A stretch of DNA of 64,000 nucleotides from Saxidomus purpurata (GCA_022818135.1 JAFMSR010000015.1:24883627-24947626); one strand, 5' to 3'. Shown: positions 1 through 12,929, numbered from the stretch's first letter. Made by a program: numbers and translations. Notes: a model not told the origin generated them from the sequence alone.

Positions 1-399
1 ATTATAAGTGTAGAGTATTTATACTTTCTCGGCCAGTGAATAACGTTCAAAAATTCGAGTAGCATATTTGAAAGAAAAACAAGGATTAAGTTTGTTTTCT
101 TGATACACATGTCGCGATAGATATTTAATTACTATTGGGGACAAAATTGACAAGTAGCCGGATAGCTCAGTCGGGAGAGCATAAGGTTAGTGAAACAACT
201 GTGCACGGAAAGGTACATGTGTTCGAAACCCGGTCAAAGTTCTCTTTTTTTCTCACCATGTGACATTTGGCGCCTTCCGACTGAATAAAATTAATTTTTA
301 CTATAAAAAATCTAGCTATCAATCGCTTTCATATACTAAAAATTGCACCGACTATCTTTTTTAAAGGTAGTTGTTGTTTGTAATTATATTTATGAAATT
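1..399 (+). repeat. Dispersed repeat with tRNA-like core, copy 1 (cut by window start)
   Basis: Shares its left part (attataagtgtagagta...) and right part (caatcgctttcatatact...ttttaaaggtagtt) with copies at 5.44-5.88 and 18.84-19.07 kb. The centre (157-235) resembles a tRNA: box A TAGCTCAGTCGGGA (163-176) and box B GTTCGAAACC (221-230). The acceptor arms do not pair properly, so this is not a working tRNA gene. Confidence 0.72.
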
Positions 400-1391
400 C
401 CATCTAAGAGTTACTTATTTTAAAGATCTTGGTTTTCTGAATATTGAGCAAAGGTGCAAACAACTGCAACTAAATCATATTCATAACATATTCTTAAACA
501 AATTGCCAAGTTATACCTACATAAGATATATTAAGAAAATAAGCGAACTGCATTCTTATGGAAATAAAGTAAATTACAATGCCCCACAGGTTAATGGTTT
601 CTTATCAGCTACTTCTTATTATAACAGCATAATGTTTGGAACTTACTTGCCCAATACATAAGGGAGAATACCAATACACGCATATCAGTAGGCAACAAGA
701 TCCGGAAGGAAAAAATATAACGTGCACTAAAGATAAAATGCTGCATTTGCGTTCTTGTATAATTTTCGGACATCGTTGTTATAGGAGTTTAACATCCACT
801 TCAACCGTATTTTTGGTTATTTTAACAGGCGGGCAGTTTACCTGACAACGGTTCCTGGGAAAAACCACAAAAAAAAAAATCCTTCTCCCCCAAAAAAAAC
901 CCAAACCCCCCCCAAAAAAAAAAAAGGTGGGGGAAGCAGCCCCAAAAACACAACCCCCCAAAGGGTTAAAGTGATTTCAAGTCAGTGACTTTAACAACTC
1001 GACCACGGAGGCGGATCTGTTCGGACATCATTTTGACATAATGACCTGTATTAAATGTTTTAAGATGTTAGCATATGTCCATTACGGAAGCATAGACGCA
1101 CAACCACTTAATTTTCAGGTGTCGTGAACATTTCTTGAAATAATAATCAATTTCATGTTAAGTGCTTAGTAGGCGGTGTTACGTATTTCTGAGAGATGTA
1201 TCATAAACATAACTGGTAAAAACATTGAATTAAAAAAAACATCAACAGGTTGTTTTAATGAACTGTAGTTCTGTGACTAAATAAACGGATAGTAACCAAT
1301 AACAAGTACTGCTAGCCAAGTATTGACACGAAGTGTTACTCATTGTTTGTAATATAGAAAAGTCAAAGTGTACTCAATTTCACAGTGACCG
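400..1391. other. Intergenic, with low-complexity stretch at 860-965
   Basis: No gene recognised. From 860 to 965 the sequence is runs of A and C only (plus one GGTGGGGG), unlike anything around it, which looks like low-quality consensus or decayed poly-purine sequence. Confidence 0.5.
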
Positions 1392-1422
1392 CCTCCCTGT
1401 CAGCACTTTCAGTGCTTTGATT
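1392..1422 (+). repeat. Short dispersed motif, copy 1
   Basis: CCTCCCTGTCAGCACTTTCA then GTGCTTTGATT. It recurs at 5401-5432 and, less well, at 41339-41364. It contains the inverted pair AGCACTTTCAGTGCTTT. Confidence 0.65.
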
Positions 1423-1659
1423 CAGTATATATCGGGAAAATATAAAAGTTGATATGCGGAAACATTCAGATAATATTTTGTCAGCTGACTTCTTGTGTAA
1501 ACAGATAAAACAAATCCGGCAAAAGCACCATCCCGACTGCGAGGTCATATGCTCAGTATATCGAAATGTCAGCATGAGGTCAAAATAAATCTTTTTTTAG
1601 TGCCGTCTACGTTTTATACTTAAAAAGTTGTCAAATGCAAGCTTTCACACTAATGATCG

Positions 1660-1890
1660 AACCCAGTGAATGTGGACCTCAGTGATTTATAGTGGTAACT
1701 GTGTTCGCTTCATATTCATTAGGCCAGGGCTCGATCCTCGCTACAGCCACACATGGCGTGACCTTAGGCAAGACAACTTACTCTAAACGTGGCTCATTCC
1801 AGTGCTAACTGCATAAAAATGGAAATGTCTGGCCTTTTCTCTCATTACAGATTTATTCCATCATGGGTGGTGCTATGTAAATTGAAAGTA
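1660..1890 (+). repeat. tRNA-derived SINE-like fragment
   Basis: A box-B-like GGGCTCGATCCTCG (about 1727-1740) is followed by ggcgtgaccttaggcaagacaactta, reminiscent of the conserved central domain of several animal SINEs. Box A is not clear and the 3' tail is lost. Old, degraded copy; the family is uncertain. Confidence 0.45.
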
Positions 1891-2523
1891 ATTTCTACAG
1901 AGGCAAACTAAATGGAATTACTGTACTAATATAGTAACATGTAGGTGAACATTGAGCAAGACATATGTATAGGTAACTTGGGAACGATATACATGTACAT
2001 GTTTTTTAATATTGTATTGAAAGAAATTAGTGTAAAGGCAGTTAACCTTATACAATTCATGACACACTCTATTGTTTACTTTGAAAAAAGGTGTGATACG
2101 TATGCAAAACGTTTTACTACGGTAGAAAAACTATTAAAAAGACCATTTCAAAACTCTGGTACGACTTAAAAATTAAATTTGTCAATTTCATTAAATGCTT
2201 TCAAATTATAATCATATTCTAACTTCGATCTGTTGATTAACCGACTCATACTTTGCAGCTGAAATTGAAAAAAAGACAGATATATATAGCTCTATAAAAA
2301 AATTCACAAATATCGCGATGTTTATCGCACCTGTTCAAGTAACCTGATATCAAGTTCCCATTGGGGATACATATCGGGTTACAATTTGAATTTGTTTCCC
2401 GTTTTCGTTTGAAATCGGGAATCCAATTGCGATGCGTGTATGAGGTCGCACGCGTTTCCACAAAACTGCCTTGAAGTATTTAAAATAATGAAAGAAAATT
2501 GCCTCTATATCATGAATTAGTCG
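1891..2523. other. Intergenic, nothing recognised
   Basis: Short open frames only, none with recognisable protein features. Confidence 0.4.
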
Positions 2524-2690
2524 GTTAGTGATGTCATTTGAAACAGGGGAGGTTAATCTTCATGTCTTAAAATAAGTCATTAAAAATGATCTCCACTTTT
2601 TCAGGGGAGGTAAATCTTGAGGTCTTCATATAAGTCAGTAAGAGTGATGTCCACTATTTTAAGGGGTGGTAAATCTTAAAGACAATTGAA
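2524..2690 (-). repeat. Palindromic ~55-bp satellite, inverted left block
   Basis: Three units in the orientation opposite to the main array: (CAGGGGAGGT(A/T)AATCTT...GTCTT...AAGTCA...GTGAT). The short stem CCCCTG/CAGGGG is visible in the units. Confidence 0.85.
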
Positions 2691-3594
2691 CAGGAATGTG
2701 GGGTATTCACCACAGGGGTCCAGTCAGCCATGCGAATTCACAGCGAATTCACAGTAGATGTCAATTAACATGACTGGTCACTGGTAGACTAGCTTCTGTT
2801 TATCATATTCAGCTACTGTATAACTTCCTTACATTATGTACAGATAATGTAGGAAAGGGATGTTAGTTATACATAAATTTTAAGACCTTCATAAGATGTT
2901 ATTATTATATTTTATCAGTTATCTTTTAGGTATGCAATTCCCAGTCAAATTAGACTATAAAAAAATCAACACTTAGTTATTATATCAAAATTATTTTCTT
3001 ATATGACAGAAACATAAACTATTTTTTTTACTTTTAGATTACTGAAAAATAACTGTGATTTCAAAGTTAGATTGGGCAATGTTTTAAATAGTCAATCAAT
3101 TACTCTTACAACAAACCAATTACCACTAAGATTAGATGTTTTAGCTTATTTTACAGTTAGAAGAAGTGTTCAGTTGCACTTATAATTTACAAAGAAATAA
3201 ATAGAAGGATTCTTTATACATCAAAAATGCATCATGCCACACCACAGGAAGGTGCTTAATTACTTGAGCATATTAACTTTCTCAGTATAACTTTAAAATC
3301 ACAGTTAACTGCATTTATCTAAAATATTTTTCATATCCTTCAATAAAAGTAAAATGTCATTATTATATAAAACAGTTTATATAAACAACAGGAAATAAGT
3401 TATAAATCAATTATCTGTACAAATCAATAAAATTTATGGTTCTACTATTGTACTACATATCAAGTCTACTGACACGCTGCTGGACCTAATCAGAGAGGAT
3501 TAAAACTGATAAGGGGCAATAAAACGATTAAGATATTTGACCACCTGCGGTTTGGGGGGGGGGGGTCACTTATGAAGGACATTTTAATTGTCTT
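2691..3594. other. Spacer between the two satellite blocks
   Basis: AT-rich single-copy-looking DNA with a small duplicated gcgaattcaca block near 2733 and a run of 13 G near 3553. No gene seen. Confidence 0.5.
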
Positions 3595-5400
3595 TAACAT
3601 TTTTTAATGAGTTAGAGTGATTTCCCCTGTTTCAGGGAAGGTAAATGTTGAGGTCTTAATATTAGTTAGCAAGAGTGATGTACCCTCAAGCAAGGGACGT
3701 CACTCTGACTTATTTTAAGATGTCAAGACTTACCTCCCTATAAACAGGGCACATAACTCTTATTGACGTACTTTAAAAAGTCAATAATTACTTCCCCTGT
3801 TTCAGGGGACATCACTCTCACTGACTTATTCTAAAAGTTAAGATTTACCTCCTCTTACTGACTTATGCTAAGCCCTCAAGATATACCTCCCCTGTAACAG
3901 GGGTGATCATCCTTACTAAATTATTTTAAAATGTCAAGATTTACTTCCCCCGAAACAGGAGAAATCACTCTTACTTACTTATAATAAGTCTTCAATATTT
4001 ACTTCCCTTAAAACAGGATACATCACTCTAGTTAATTTATTTAAAGACCTCAAGATTGATGTTTTCTGTTTCAGGGGATGTCATTCATACTGACTTATTT
4101 AGAAGACTTAAAGATTTACTTCCCCTGACACAGGGGAAATCACTCTTACTGACTTATATTACGATCTGAAGATTTACCTCCCCTGGAAAAGGGGAGATCA
4201 TTCTTACTGACTTATTTAAAGATGTCAAGATTAATCTCCCCTGAAACGGGACACTCTTACTGAGTTATATTAAGATTTACCTCCCCTGGAAAAGGGGAGA
4301 TCAATCTTACTGCCTTATTTAAATATGTAAAGATTTACCTCCCCTTTTTCAGGAGACATCACTCTTACTGACTGCTATTTAGATTTACCTCCCCTTTTTC
4401 ATGGGAGATAATTCTTACTGACTTATTTATAGATGTCAAGATTTACCTCCCCTGAAACAGGGGACATCACTCTTACTGACTTATATTTAGATTTACCTCC
4501 CCCGTTTCAGGGGACTTATTTAAAGATGTCAAGATTTACCTCCCCTGAAACAGGAGACATCACTCTTACTAACTACTATTTAGATTTACCTCCTCTTTTT
4601 CAGGGGAGATAATCCTTACTGACTTATTTATAGATGTCAAGATTTACCTCCCCTGAAACATGGGACATCACTCTTACTGACATATTTATATTTACCTCCC
4701 CCGTTTCATTCTTACTGACTTATTTAAAGATGTCAAGATTTACCGCCCCTGAAACAGGGGACACCACTCTTACTTAGTTATATTTAGATTTACATTCCCT
4801 GGAAAAGGGGAGATCAATCTTACTGACTTATTTATAGATGTCAAGATTAATCTCGCCTAGAACTGGGCACATCACTCTTACTGACTTATTTTAAGGCCTA
4901 AAAATTTACCTTCCCTGTTCCAGAGATTATTATGAAATGTCAAAATTTACCTCCCTTGTTGCAGAGGAGATTATTCTTACTTACTAATTTAAAAGACCTA
5001 AAGATTAATCTCCCCTGAAACAAGGGAGATATTTCTTGCTAACTTTTTTTAAATGCCAAGATTTACTTTCCTGAACCAGGCGACATCACTCTAAATGACT
5101 TTTAATAAGTCATCAAGATTTACCTCCCCTGAAACAAGAGACATAACTCTAGCTGACTGATTTAAGTAGGTCAAGATTAACCTCCCATGAATGAAGGAAG
5201 ATCACTCTTACTGACTTATTTAAATATATCAAGATTTACCTCCCATGAAACAGGGGACATCAGTCTTATTAACTTATTTTAAGACCTCAAGATTTACCTC
5301 CCATGGAACCGTGGACATCACTCTTACTGCCTTATTTAAAGACCCCAAGATTGACCTCCCCTGAAACAGGGGACATCACTTTAACTGACTTATTACATTT
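3595..5400 (+). repeat. Palindromic ~55-bp satellite array with orientation switch
   Basis: About 30 diverged units of roughly 40-57 bp, consensus AAGATTTACCTCCCCTGAAA then CAGGGGACATCACTCTTACT and GACTTATTTAAAGATGTC. Each unit holds a CCCCTGAAACAGGGG stem-loop; in some units the loop is TTT. From 3595 to about 3690 units run on the minus strand; from about 3695 on they run on the plus strand, so the array is head to head. Some units lack the 'AAAGATGTC' part. No coding frame. Confidence 0.9.
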
Positions 5401-5434
5401 CCTCCTTGCTGTCAGCACTTTAAGTGCTTTGATT
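5401..5434 (+). repeat. Short dispersed motif, copy 2
   Basis: CCTCCTTGCTGTCAGCACTT then TAAGTGCTTTGATT, joined directly between the end of the satellite array and the start of the tRNA-core repeat. Confidence 0.65.
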
Positions 5435-5442
5435 TTATTTTA

Positions 5443-5875
5443 TTACGTAAATGATTCATATCTTTCAACATAATAGTTGTTATTGAGGAATGCCGCCAAA
5501 TTAATGTTAATTATAAGGGAAGAGTAATTATAATTTCTCGACCAGTGAATATCGGTCAATATGTCGAGTAACATATTTGATAAGAAAATCGAGTTTGTTT
5601 AAGTTTGTTTTCCTGATGCACATGTCAGGGAACATCTTTTTTCCACAATATGGGAGACATGGGTAAATGGCCGTTTAGCACAGCATAGAGAGCATTTGCT
5701 CTAACGTCTCTGGAAGCAAAGGGCCATTGGTTCCTCTCACCCTGAGACATTAGGCAAATATTTACCTTGACAGGAATTTTTACTACATCTACCTTCCAAT
5801 CGCTTTCATATACTCAAAATTACGCCGACCATCTTTTTCAAAGATAGTTCTTGTTTAGACTGCGACTAGTTTATG
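5443..5875 (+). repeat. Dispersed repeat with tRNA-like core, copy 2 (fullest)
   Basis: The most complete copy, about 430 bases. It begins near attacgtaaatgattcatatc, which copy 3 also carries, and ends with the shared tttttcaaagatagttcttg block. The tRNA-like core is 5669-5743 with a mutated box B (GGTTCCTCTC). Same orientation as the other two copies. Confidence 0.72.
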
Positions 5876-6559
5876 AAATAAAAAACAAAAATACATATTG
5901 ATATTTCCCAACGGAATATTAGAGATGTGGAACAGCAACCTATCTAGTGTTTCTCTACCTAAATTAATGCTTAGTTTTATTCAAGATTTTTTTCCAGGTA
6001 ACTAATACAGTGGGTTAATTTTTCTTTGTGACATTATAACAGCCCTATAGACATCTTTGCATGAGACAACTTTCTGAAGCCTATTGTTTTATATCCCGGC
6101 ATTTTCTAATGTGCAATGATTTCGCCGGCAAAACGTATATTATGCCAACTTTGTTAATAAGAAATCAAGCTATCAGCAAAGATTTTGTTGAAGATTAGAC
6201 TCATTTTCATCACCATAATCTACTTTTAATTACCTTTAATTGTCTCACATCAGACTATATACAGAAACGATTTACTGAAAACTCCTACTACAAAAACTTA
6301 ATTATTTGCAAAATACATTGTACATGTAGGTGTTATTTAAAAAAAGCTACGTAGGCCATAATTAGTTGTTTAGAAACATGTTCTTGCAACTTACTACATT
6401 CAAGCCAGCTACGTGAAGTTTTGGATTGCGGTTGCGCCAAAAGAAAATATTGTAACAAACGAAAGATTCTGATAGAATCCACATTCTCTGTGCTAGGAGT
6501 TTATACTCTGCTACAACTCCACGGCGCTTTCCTTCTTTAAACCGTCTTGCTCTTCTTTG
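5876..6559. other. Intergenic, nothing recognised
   Basis: AT-rich. The minus-strand frame across 6362-6616 has no recognised motif and reaches into duplicated block R1. Confidence 0.4.
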
Positions 6560-7440
6560 GGGGTCCCTAAAATAAAAGCAACAGCATGCAAAGTGTTCTT
6601 GTAGGTTATTAAACAAACACTGTCACCCACACTTGAAAGTAAATTTATGTTCCATCTCAATCATTAGCGACTACAAAGCTCTATAGTTTTACAAAGCCTG
6701 ATTGGAACCACATACAGTCTTGATTGAGAGGTTAGTTACCCACTATCAACAAATATCGAGCGAAACACAATAATGAATATGGTACTTGAGAAATCTCTAA
6801 AGATTTCTGTGCTTGTTTCAGTTACAAAAAAAATGACTATTCTTATATCAAAGGAATGTTATATGAAACATCAGGGAAAAAAGGCATGAGATTAAGCCAG
6901 AGTTCAAGTATGATACATGTACATTATTACTAAGTTTTGACTAATTAAAAAGATACCTTTATGTATATAGTTTGATTGTAGATGTGATGTCTGTAAAGAA
7001 ACTTTTTTGCACTATATTCTTTATAACTTCTTAAAAAAATATATACTTTTTGAAAAGGACAGAACAGCTGGTGTCTGATGAAACCGTTTCTCATTTCAGA
7101 AATCAAACGAATTATACGGCAAATGCAGGTCGCATGATGGTGCAAGTTATAGTGCCTAGTAATTTAATTAGAAGCTAAAGTGTGTAGTAGGGAAATACAA
7201 TAAAATACATGCTCATAAATAAACAGTTTAGTAAAACACGTTACAAAATGTATTTTCGTTTCTGTTTAAATAAGACATTTGTTCACCTCAGTACATAATT
7301 AACACGAGAGAAAAGACCATTGTCGAGACATTAAGTGAAAGTTACTCAGTCATTTCTCGGAGATATAAAACTTGCATTACATTGATCGTGTTCCAAGATG
7401 AATTCTTCTTCTTAATACTACATGCTTAATCTTCTTACTT
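6560..7440. repeat. Diverged segmental duplication, block R copy 1
   Basis: Aligns by eye, in order, with 10.1-11.1 kb and 15.4-16.7 kb. Shared landmarks include gcaaagtgttcttgtaggtt (6588), attgaaaccacat-like stretch (6700), aagatttctg.gcttgtttcagtt (6800) and, with copy 3, agacattaagtgaaagtt...catttctcgg near 7326-7360. Similarity looks like roughly 70-80 percent. Confidence 0.7.
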
Positions 7441-8439
7441 TAGTTCAGACCTATTTCTTTTCATTAATTTGTAGACAGAATTTCTTCCAACCCGCATTAA
7501 CTCTGCTTAATGCCGTGACCGCTCTCTTGAATTTTAAGAACACGTTTCGTATGACAGTAGTCTGCGAAGATGTGTTGAAATACCTTGAAAACAATGGAAG
7601 AACATTTTAAAGCCACTAACACATTGGACACAGGTTCTAATGAAAAGGTTGAATGGACATGGCCCGGAATGTGCGTCAAAAGCCAGGCATAGCCAGACCA
7701 CATACAAAAACGAATGCAGATAATTTTCCAGACTATTTCAGCATTTGACCTTGATGAATTAGTCACCTTTTAGTATGATACAGTTTTACCAAGTCTACTT
7801 TTTGCGTTTAAAAGGCGACTAATGAAATCTAAGAGGTTTGAAGTTTTAGAGATTCTTATGACCAGCAGATAGATAATTTTATGTGCTATGCGGTACATGT
7901 TTGAAGCTCCGCCTTACACACTTTCTTGAAACAAATTAGACCAACTTAAGTATGTCAATTTTAACTTATGATATTTACGTGGCAATGATTGTTTCGAGTC
8001 GAGTCGTCGTTTAACTTAAAGTTTTAGTTATAATACTACACGGCACTGAAATGCAACCACCCACACGTGCTTACTTATATCCTAAAATTTGGGACACTAG
8101 TATTTGATACACAGGTGGCAGCCCTAATCACGGTCCTTTAGTTTTACGTTACTGGTCAACGATGACCTATTTAGTTTTTTCATGATTTAGGACACTGATA
8201 AGTAATCCAATTTTATTTTGACTCTTGACTAAACGTAATTGACATCCATAATTGTCTTTTTGGAAAAGACAAAGTATGTCAGCATGAGTTATCTAGAGAG
8301 TCACGGAATGCGATGCTGATCTAAATCCGTGAAGCCTTGGACGTGACATTATTTGTAGCAAGAGCACAAACCATATTTCTTCCCAAAATTATTAAGCAAA
8401 TTCTTACTAGGAAATTGAAATACCGGTATCTATAATTTG
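7441..8439. other. Part of the duplicated unit between R1 and D1
   Basis: No gene recognised. The first bases still resemble the sequence after block R3 (cagacctattt versus tagacctaag). Confidence 0.4.
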
Positions 8440-9620
8440 TCAATACGCGAAACATTTATCATAGATCTATGTATCGACAGACTGCAGTGAAATTTGTTAC
8501 ACCGGAGATTAACTTTTGCTAGATAAGGAATATTACAATAAATTTGTCTGGCAATTATGTTCTTTCATACGCTTTCGCCGTCCATATTTTAAGGCGAAAC
8601 CCAACAGAGTCAATATGTACCCTGTCTGTGAATTTCTGTGAACCATCATTAGTCTTCCTGTATCTTATTACTCTGAAAAAAGTATCAATGTCTAGCCAAA
8701 GCGACGAAATACTGTGGTTAATTCTCTAATTTCACCGTTTCGTTAATTTCGTTTAGTGAATATGATCTATACGAAGAGAAAAAACAATGTATGTGTTCGT
8801 AATTTTACTGACACCAGTATAATGTAAACAGTACCATAGGTAGTCATTGGTATTTTAAATAACTGTAAATGATACAAGTGAAGGTTCCAAGTCTTAATTA
8901 AACGTAAATAAACGAAACAGTTTCACTGTGTCAGTTTTTAAATGATTGCTAAAACTCTTTTTGTTATTGTATATCCACTGTAAGATGTTCAATTTTAGCT
9001 GTTTGAAACAAAATGTTAACCGCCAGTCATAGTATTCTAGATTTACTTCTGTTGCACCAGTAATCTCGGTGTTTAGTTGCAAGAAGCCAGTGCTACAGTC
9101 CACAAATATCCAATTAAAGACGCAAATTGACGAAAAAGAAATAAACATTAGGTTACCAAACCTGCTAAGTTCACATTTAATAAGTTCCCCCAGAGTATTA
9201 CAGGTATTGGTTCGGATTTAAAAGACACTGTTGTTTACATGGGGCAGGCAGTGGAAAATTCAAAATTTATAAAAATAGCACTGCATCAGTATCAGTCGAA
9301 ATTGTATATTTTTTTTCATATCGCCAGTATTTTGGTAAGACAATTAAATCTAAGCACCTTTTGAGTATACAGTGTAATTTATAAACGCGCAATGTCCGAC
9401 TCGAGAGTCCAAAAGCCCAGCCACAACACAATGACGACGTTTTAAAAATGGTCCACAGACACAACTTGGAATAACAACAACACTATCCGTGTAAACAAGT
9501 CTCATGTAAAAAGTTTTTGAAGCTGGTAAAAGATAATTAAGAGAAGAAAAGCTCTTTACTGAAACATTAAGTTCAATAAAACCCACGCATTTTGTGAGAT
9601 TTCTCAGTCATCATGCTAGG
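8440..9620. repeat. Diverged segmental duplication, block D copy 1
   Basis: Collinear with 12.93-13.65 kb. Landmarks are catagatctatgtatc (8460), aatttgtctggcaattatgt (8541) and gagaagaaaagctc...actgaaacattaagtt (9541-9575). Open frames here do not look conserved between copies. Confidence 0.7.
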
Positions 9621-9799
9621 TTAAACAGATGAAGTTGAGAGACAATACCACAGATAATTAATTTCTGTCTTATATACATGATGTAAATGCATCCTGAACC
9701 TGTGTTAAGTAATAGGTTTGTTAGACATGTATCTTGATTATCAGTAACTTTATGATTTAATGATTTATATGCGTACAATACTATTAGTAGTTACGGTTA

Positions 9800-10011
9800 G
9801 TATGCTTTATTTGTTTTACCTGTTGCCGGATTTGATCCTTGAGACATGTATAAGCTGCGATCACTGTTTGTTTTTCGCAGATATTACAAAACGGAGTGTG
9901 TATTTCGCAGTAGAATTCTAGATTAGATTTTAGGTCTGATTGTTTACTACAATACCGGGGTGTACCAATACAACAAGCTTGACCATGTTCTTGAATTATC
10001 AAATCCAGCAC
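9800..10011 (-). pseudogene. Decayed B-box-like (TRIM-family-like) coding remnant
   Basis: A minus-strand frame reads ...CSKQSDLKSNLEFYCEIH then TPFCNICEKQ, with cysteine/histidine spacing like the second B-box of bivalve TRIM-type proteins (pattern LEFYC-x-x-H-x-x-x-C-x-x-C). The last part of the motif (expected DHRSC-like) appears only after a one-base shift (SDRSL), so the remnant is probably frameshifted. A GTAAAA follows the QQ codons at the 3' end. The related R3 block (about 15290-15420) keeps only fragments. B-box zinc fingers act in ubiquitin ligases and immune proteins, but no full protein is present. Tentative. Confidence 0.33.
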
Positions 10012-10089
10012 AGATGCGCCAGTTTCACTCCTTTGCTCTTGGACTTAAGAAATAATAGATACAACCTGCAAGGTGTCGAATATAGGTTT

Positions 10090-11080
10090 ATACACAAAAA
10101 TACTAAACATTGCCACCTGTTACACACGAGGTACCATTGAAAGTAACTCTATGTTCCACCTAAATCTTTAGAGACTTATGCTCTATAGTTTTACCAAGTC
10201 TGATTGAAACCACATGCATACTTGATTAGGAGTGTAAGTTATTCCTATCAGCCAGGATAGAACGGTACTCAGCAATGTCTCTGAAGATTTCTGGACTTGT
10301 TTCACTTTATTAATATTTTTTATCTTGGAGGAATGTTATGTAAAAGAATCAGGATAAAGAGTCCTGGCAATGAACCAGAGTATAAATGTGATATATCATT
10401 TGTTTTCTTGTATACGACCAACTTTCTTATTATTACTTTGACAAACGCTGCTAATTTTATATAACTGATATGTATACAAGCACGATGTTCTTGGCGATGA
10501 GGGCAGCACGACACACAAAGACATGAATTCACTTTAGATTTGACTTTTGTGTATGACAATTCACACAAAACGTCATGTATTACCCACAGGAAACAAGGAG
10601 ACATTGAAAAATTGTTTATGAAATGAAAGTATGTTTCAATATATTTGGATGTTTTAGTGCTCGTTTCAATGACCGTATATGGGATGTTTTGACTGTAGTA
10701 AATCTTAATGGGGCTTTTCCATTGGCTTATGCTATATTTATATTTACCAAAACCATTAGTCTCATGTTAGCAAAAGAGAGTGCAGGGGAGCCGCAGATGT
10801 TTGAAATAACATTTGTCTGAATAAACTGTGTTGTGTGCACAATATCGCTGTTGATCTAAAGTGCAGTTAATATATTCAATTTACATTTTAAAGCAGATGT
10901 GATGTCATTAGAAGAAACTATCTATAGCACTGTTTTGCATTATTTTTAGTAGTATAAGAAGTATCTTTTGAGAAACGATGCTACCTATTTCTCAATTCGA
11001 TTCTTACAACTTATTCACCAATTGCAGGTCTTACTATGTTATGAGCTATAGGCAGGGAATATTAATAATAAAATGCGGCC
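10090..11080. repeat. Diverged segmental duplication, block R copy 2
   Basis: Same landmarks as R1 and R3: ttgccacctgttacacacgagg (10110), tctatagttttaccaagtctgattgaaaccacatg (10180), gaagatttctggacttgtttcac (10284), gagtcctggcaatgaaccag (10360). In R2 and R3 a minus-strand frame near this last landmark reads DISHLYSGSLPGL and NISHIYPGGMPGL respectively. Confidence 0.7.
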
Positions 11081-11334
11081 CTGTAAGTTTCGGTTTCATT
11101 ACCTCAGCTATTACTAGACTTACGGACCTTTGAACTAATTTACCTATACAATCTGTGAAGAAACACTTCACACAAATATTTACCTAATGATTTTCCACCA
11201 CATTTTGGAGAATGAAGGTGGTCATTAAAAACACTGAGACTCCCGTGAGATTATGGTGTTACATTATATATACAATGTATTCAATATAGAAAAATTGATG
11301 TTCTCTCAAAGATGTGGTAAATACAAAATTATAT

Positions 11335-11955
11335 TCAACATAAATAATTTCCTACACATGTGAGGAACCATAACTCTATCTTGACTCATTACAGAGTTAT
11401 TGCCCTTTGTTACTTTTCCTTGTCCAAAGCATAACTTGAAAACTACTGGTTGGAATTCAATACAACCTAATACAGTGGTCAAGTACATTGAGAAGAAGTG
11501 CAGTGCATAGGAACCATAACTCCATCTGGACTAATTACAGAGTTATTGCCCTTTGTTACTTTTCCTTGTCCGGAGCATTTTTCGAAAACTACCGGTTGGA
11601 ATTCAATACAACTTCATACAATGGTCAAGCACAATGAGAGGAAGTGCAGTGCAAAAGAACAATAACTCTATCTTGACTCATTTCAGAGTTATTGCCCTTT
11701 GTTACTTTTACTTGTCCGGAGCATAATTCGAAAACTATTGGTTGGAATTCACTACACCTTCATACAATGGTCAAGCACATTGAGAGGAAATCTAGTGTAC
11801 AAGAACCATAACTCTATCTTGACAAATTACAGAGTTATTGCCAAGAACAATATCTCTTTTTAGTTTGTTTGCAAGGTATTCTGTTACTACAAACTTCCTC
11901 AGTTTATAAAGCAGTCTTTCGGGGGTATTAATCACATTTAGTGGTAGCTCTAGTT
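11335..11955 (+). mobile_element. 5'-truncated copy of the TACCCCCGAAA element
   Basis: About 3.5-4 direct units of ~150 bp (block starts near 11347, 11509, 11658, 11806) match the units at 52.5-53.2 kb. They are followed by the same 3' end, with TTTCGGGGGTATTAATC near 11917 and ending in ctagtt. The 5' inverted end and G-run are absent. It splits the duplicated R and D blocks, so it inserted after that duplication. Confidence 0.75.
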
Positions 11956-12929
11956 TAAAATGTTTTAAGCTTTATTCTCTCTTATTTGATATCTCTCTTT
12001 GAAAATATTTCTTTCTCTCGGTGGAAAAAATATTCTTATTCTTGTTCCTTTTCTCATGCTACTCTCATTCTCTCTCACTCTCTCTTTCGTCTGCTTCTTT
12101 CCTCTATGTCTATAAATTTCAATCTCCCTGCGAAATTATATCTATTTAGTATGTAATATCCTGACAAACGTAACATATCTCATTCGTCATTTTAAATTGT
12201 TAACCATTTCCGTATCTTCCCTATCCGAATCAATATGCTTATTTCAATTAGACGCCTTGCGAACTGACAGCCGTAACAGTAAGTCTCGCCGATCTCAGCG
12301 TGTGATTCTAGGCTCCCATTTGGTCGCCTTAGTACGACATATTTAAATTTTTTACCAAAAATGGAACATAACGGAAGTGATTCATTGCTTGAGTTAAATT
12401 CTAAGCGACGTTACTTTATTTAAGACATTAAAAGAAAAGTTATTAGTATGCTATTGCAGTTTATTAAGTCGTTGTTTTAAATAATTAATGTATCTCAGAT
12501 TCCAACTTTTGCTATTGTAATCAGGTACAGCCAAATTTTGGAATTAAGACAAATCATTGTCTAGCCAGGAGGACATTTTCCATGAATACCCACGCAGGTT
12601 ATCAAATGAAATTGGTTGTAAATAAAACGCTCAACTCGTAAGAGTATACCTAAGGACAGAAGTTGTGCATGGTTCGAAATTGTTTAATTACATGTAGGTT
12701 ACTTTTATTTCTTTGTTAACATATTTATATATTTTTACTATTTGCTGCAACATAGGGTATTTAGAATTCTATACTAAGGAATCCAATGAAACGTGCCGGT
12801 CTGAACTGGAAACTTCACCTTATCTAAATGAACTATCTATTACTTTCCATTGTAGTCTATTTCAAAGCTTTTGAGCATGCATCGTTTCTTTACACTTTCT
12901 TGCTTTTGTTTTTTTTGTGATATCTATGC
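11956..12929. repeat. Block E copy 1 (duplicate of 20.7-21.2 kb)
   Basis: From a TCTC-rich stretch (12040-12090) through aattatatctatttagtatgt (12135) to cgtatcttccctat...atcaatatg (12211) and atttggaattaagacaa...tttccatgaa (12535-12585), the order matches 20.75-21.23 kb. No gene seen. Confidence 0.6.

Noticed and set aside
157..235. Functional tRNA gene
   Set aside because: Boxes A and B are present but the acceptor arms do not pair, and the segment is part of a repeat with two further degraded copies.
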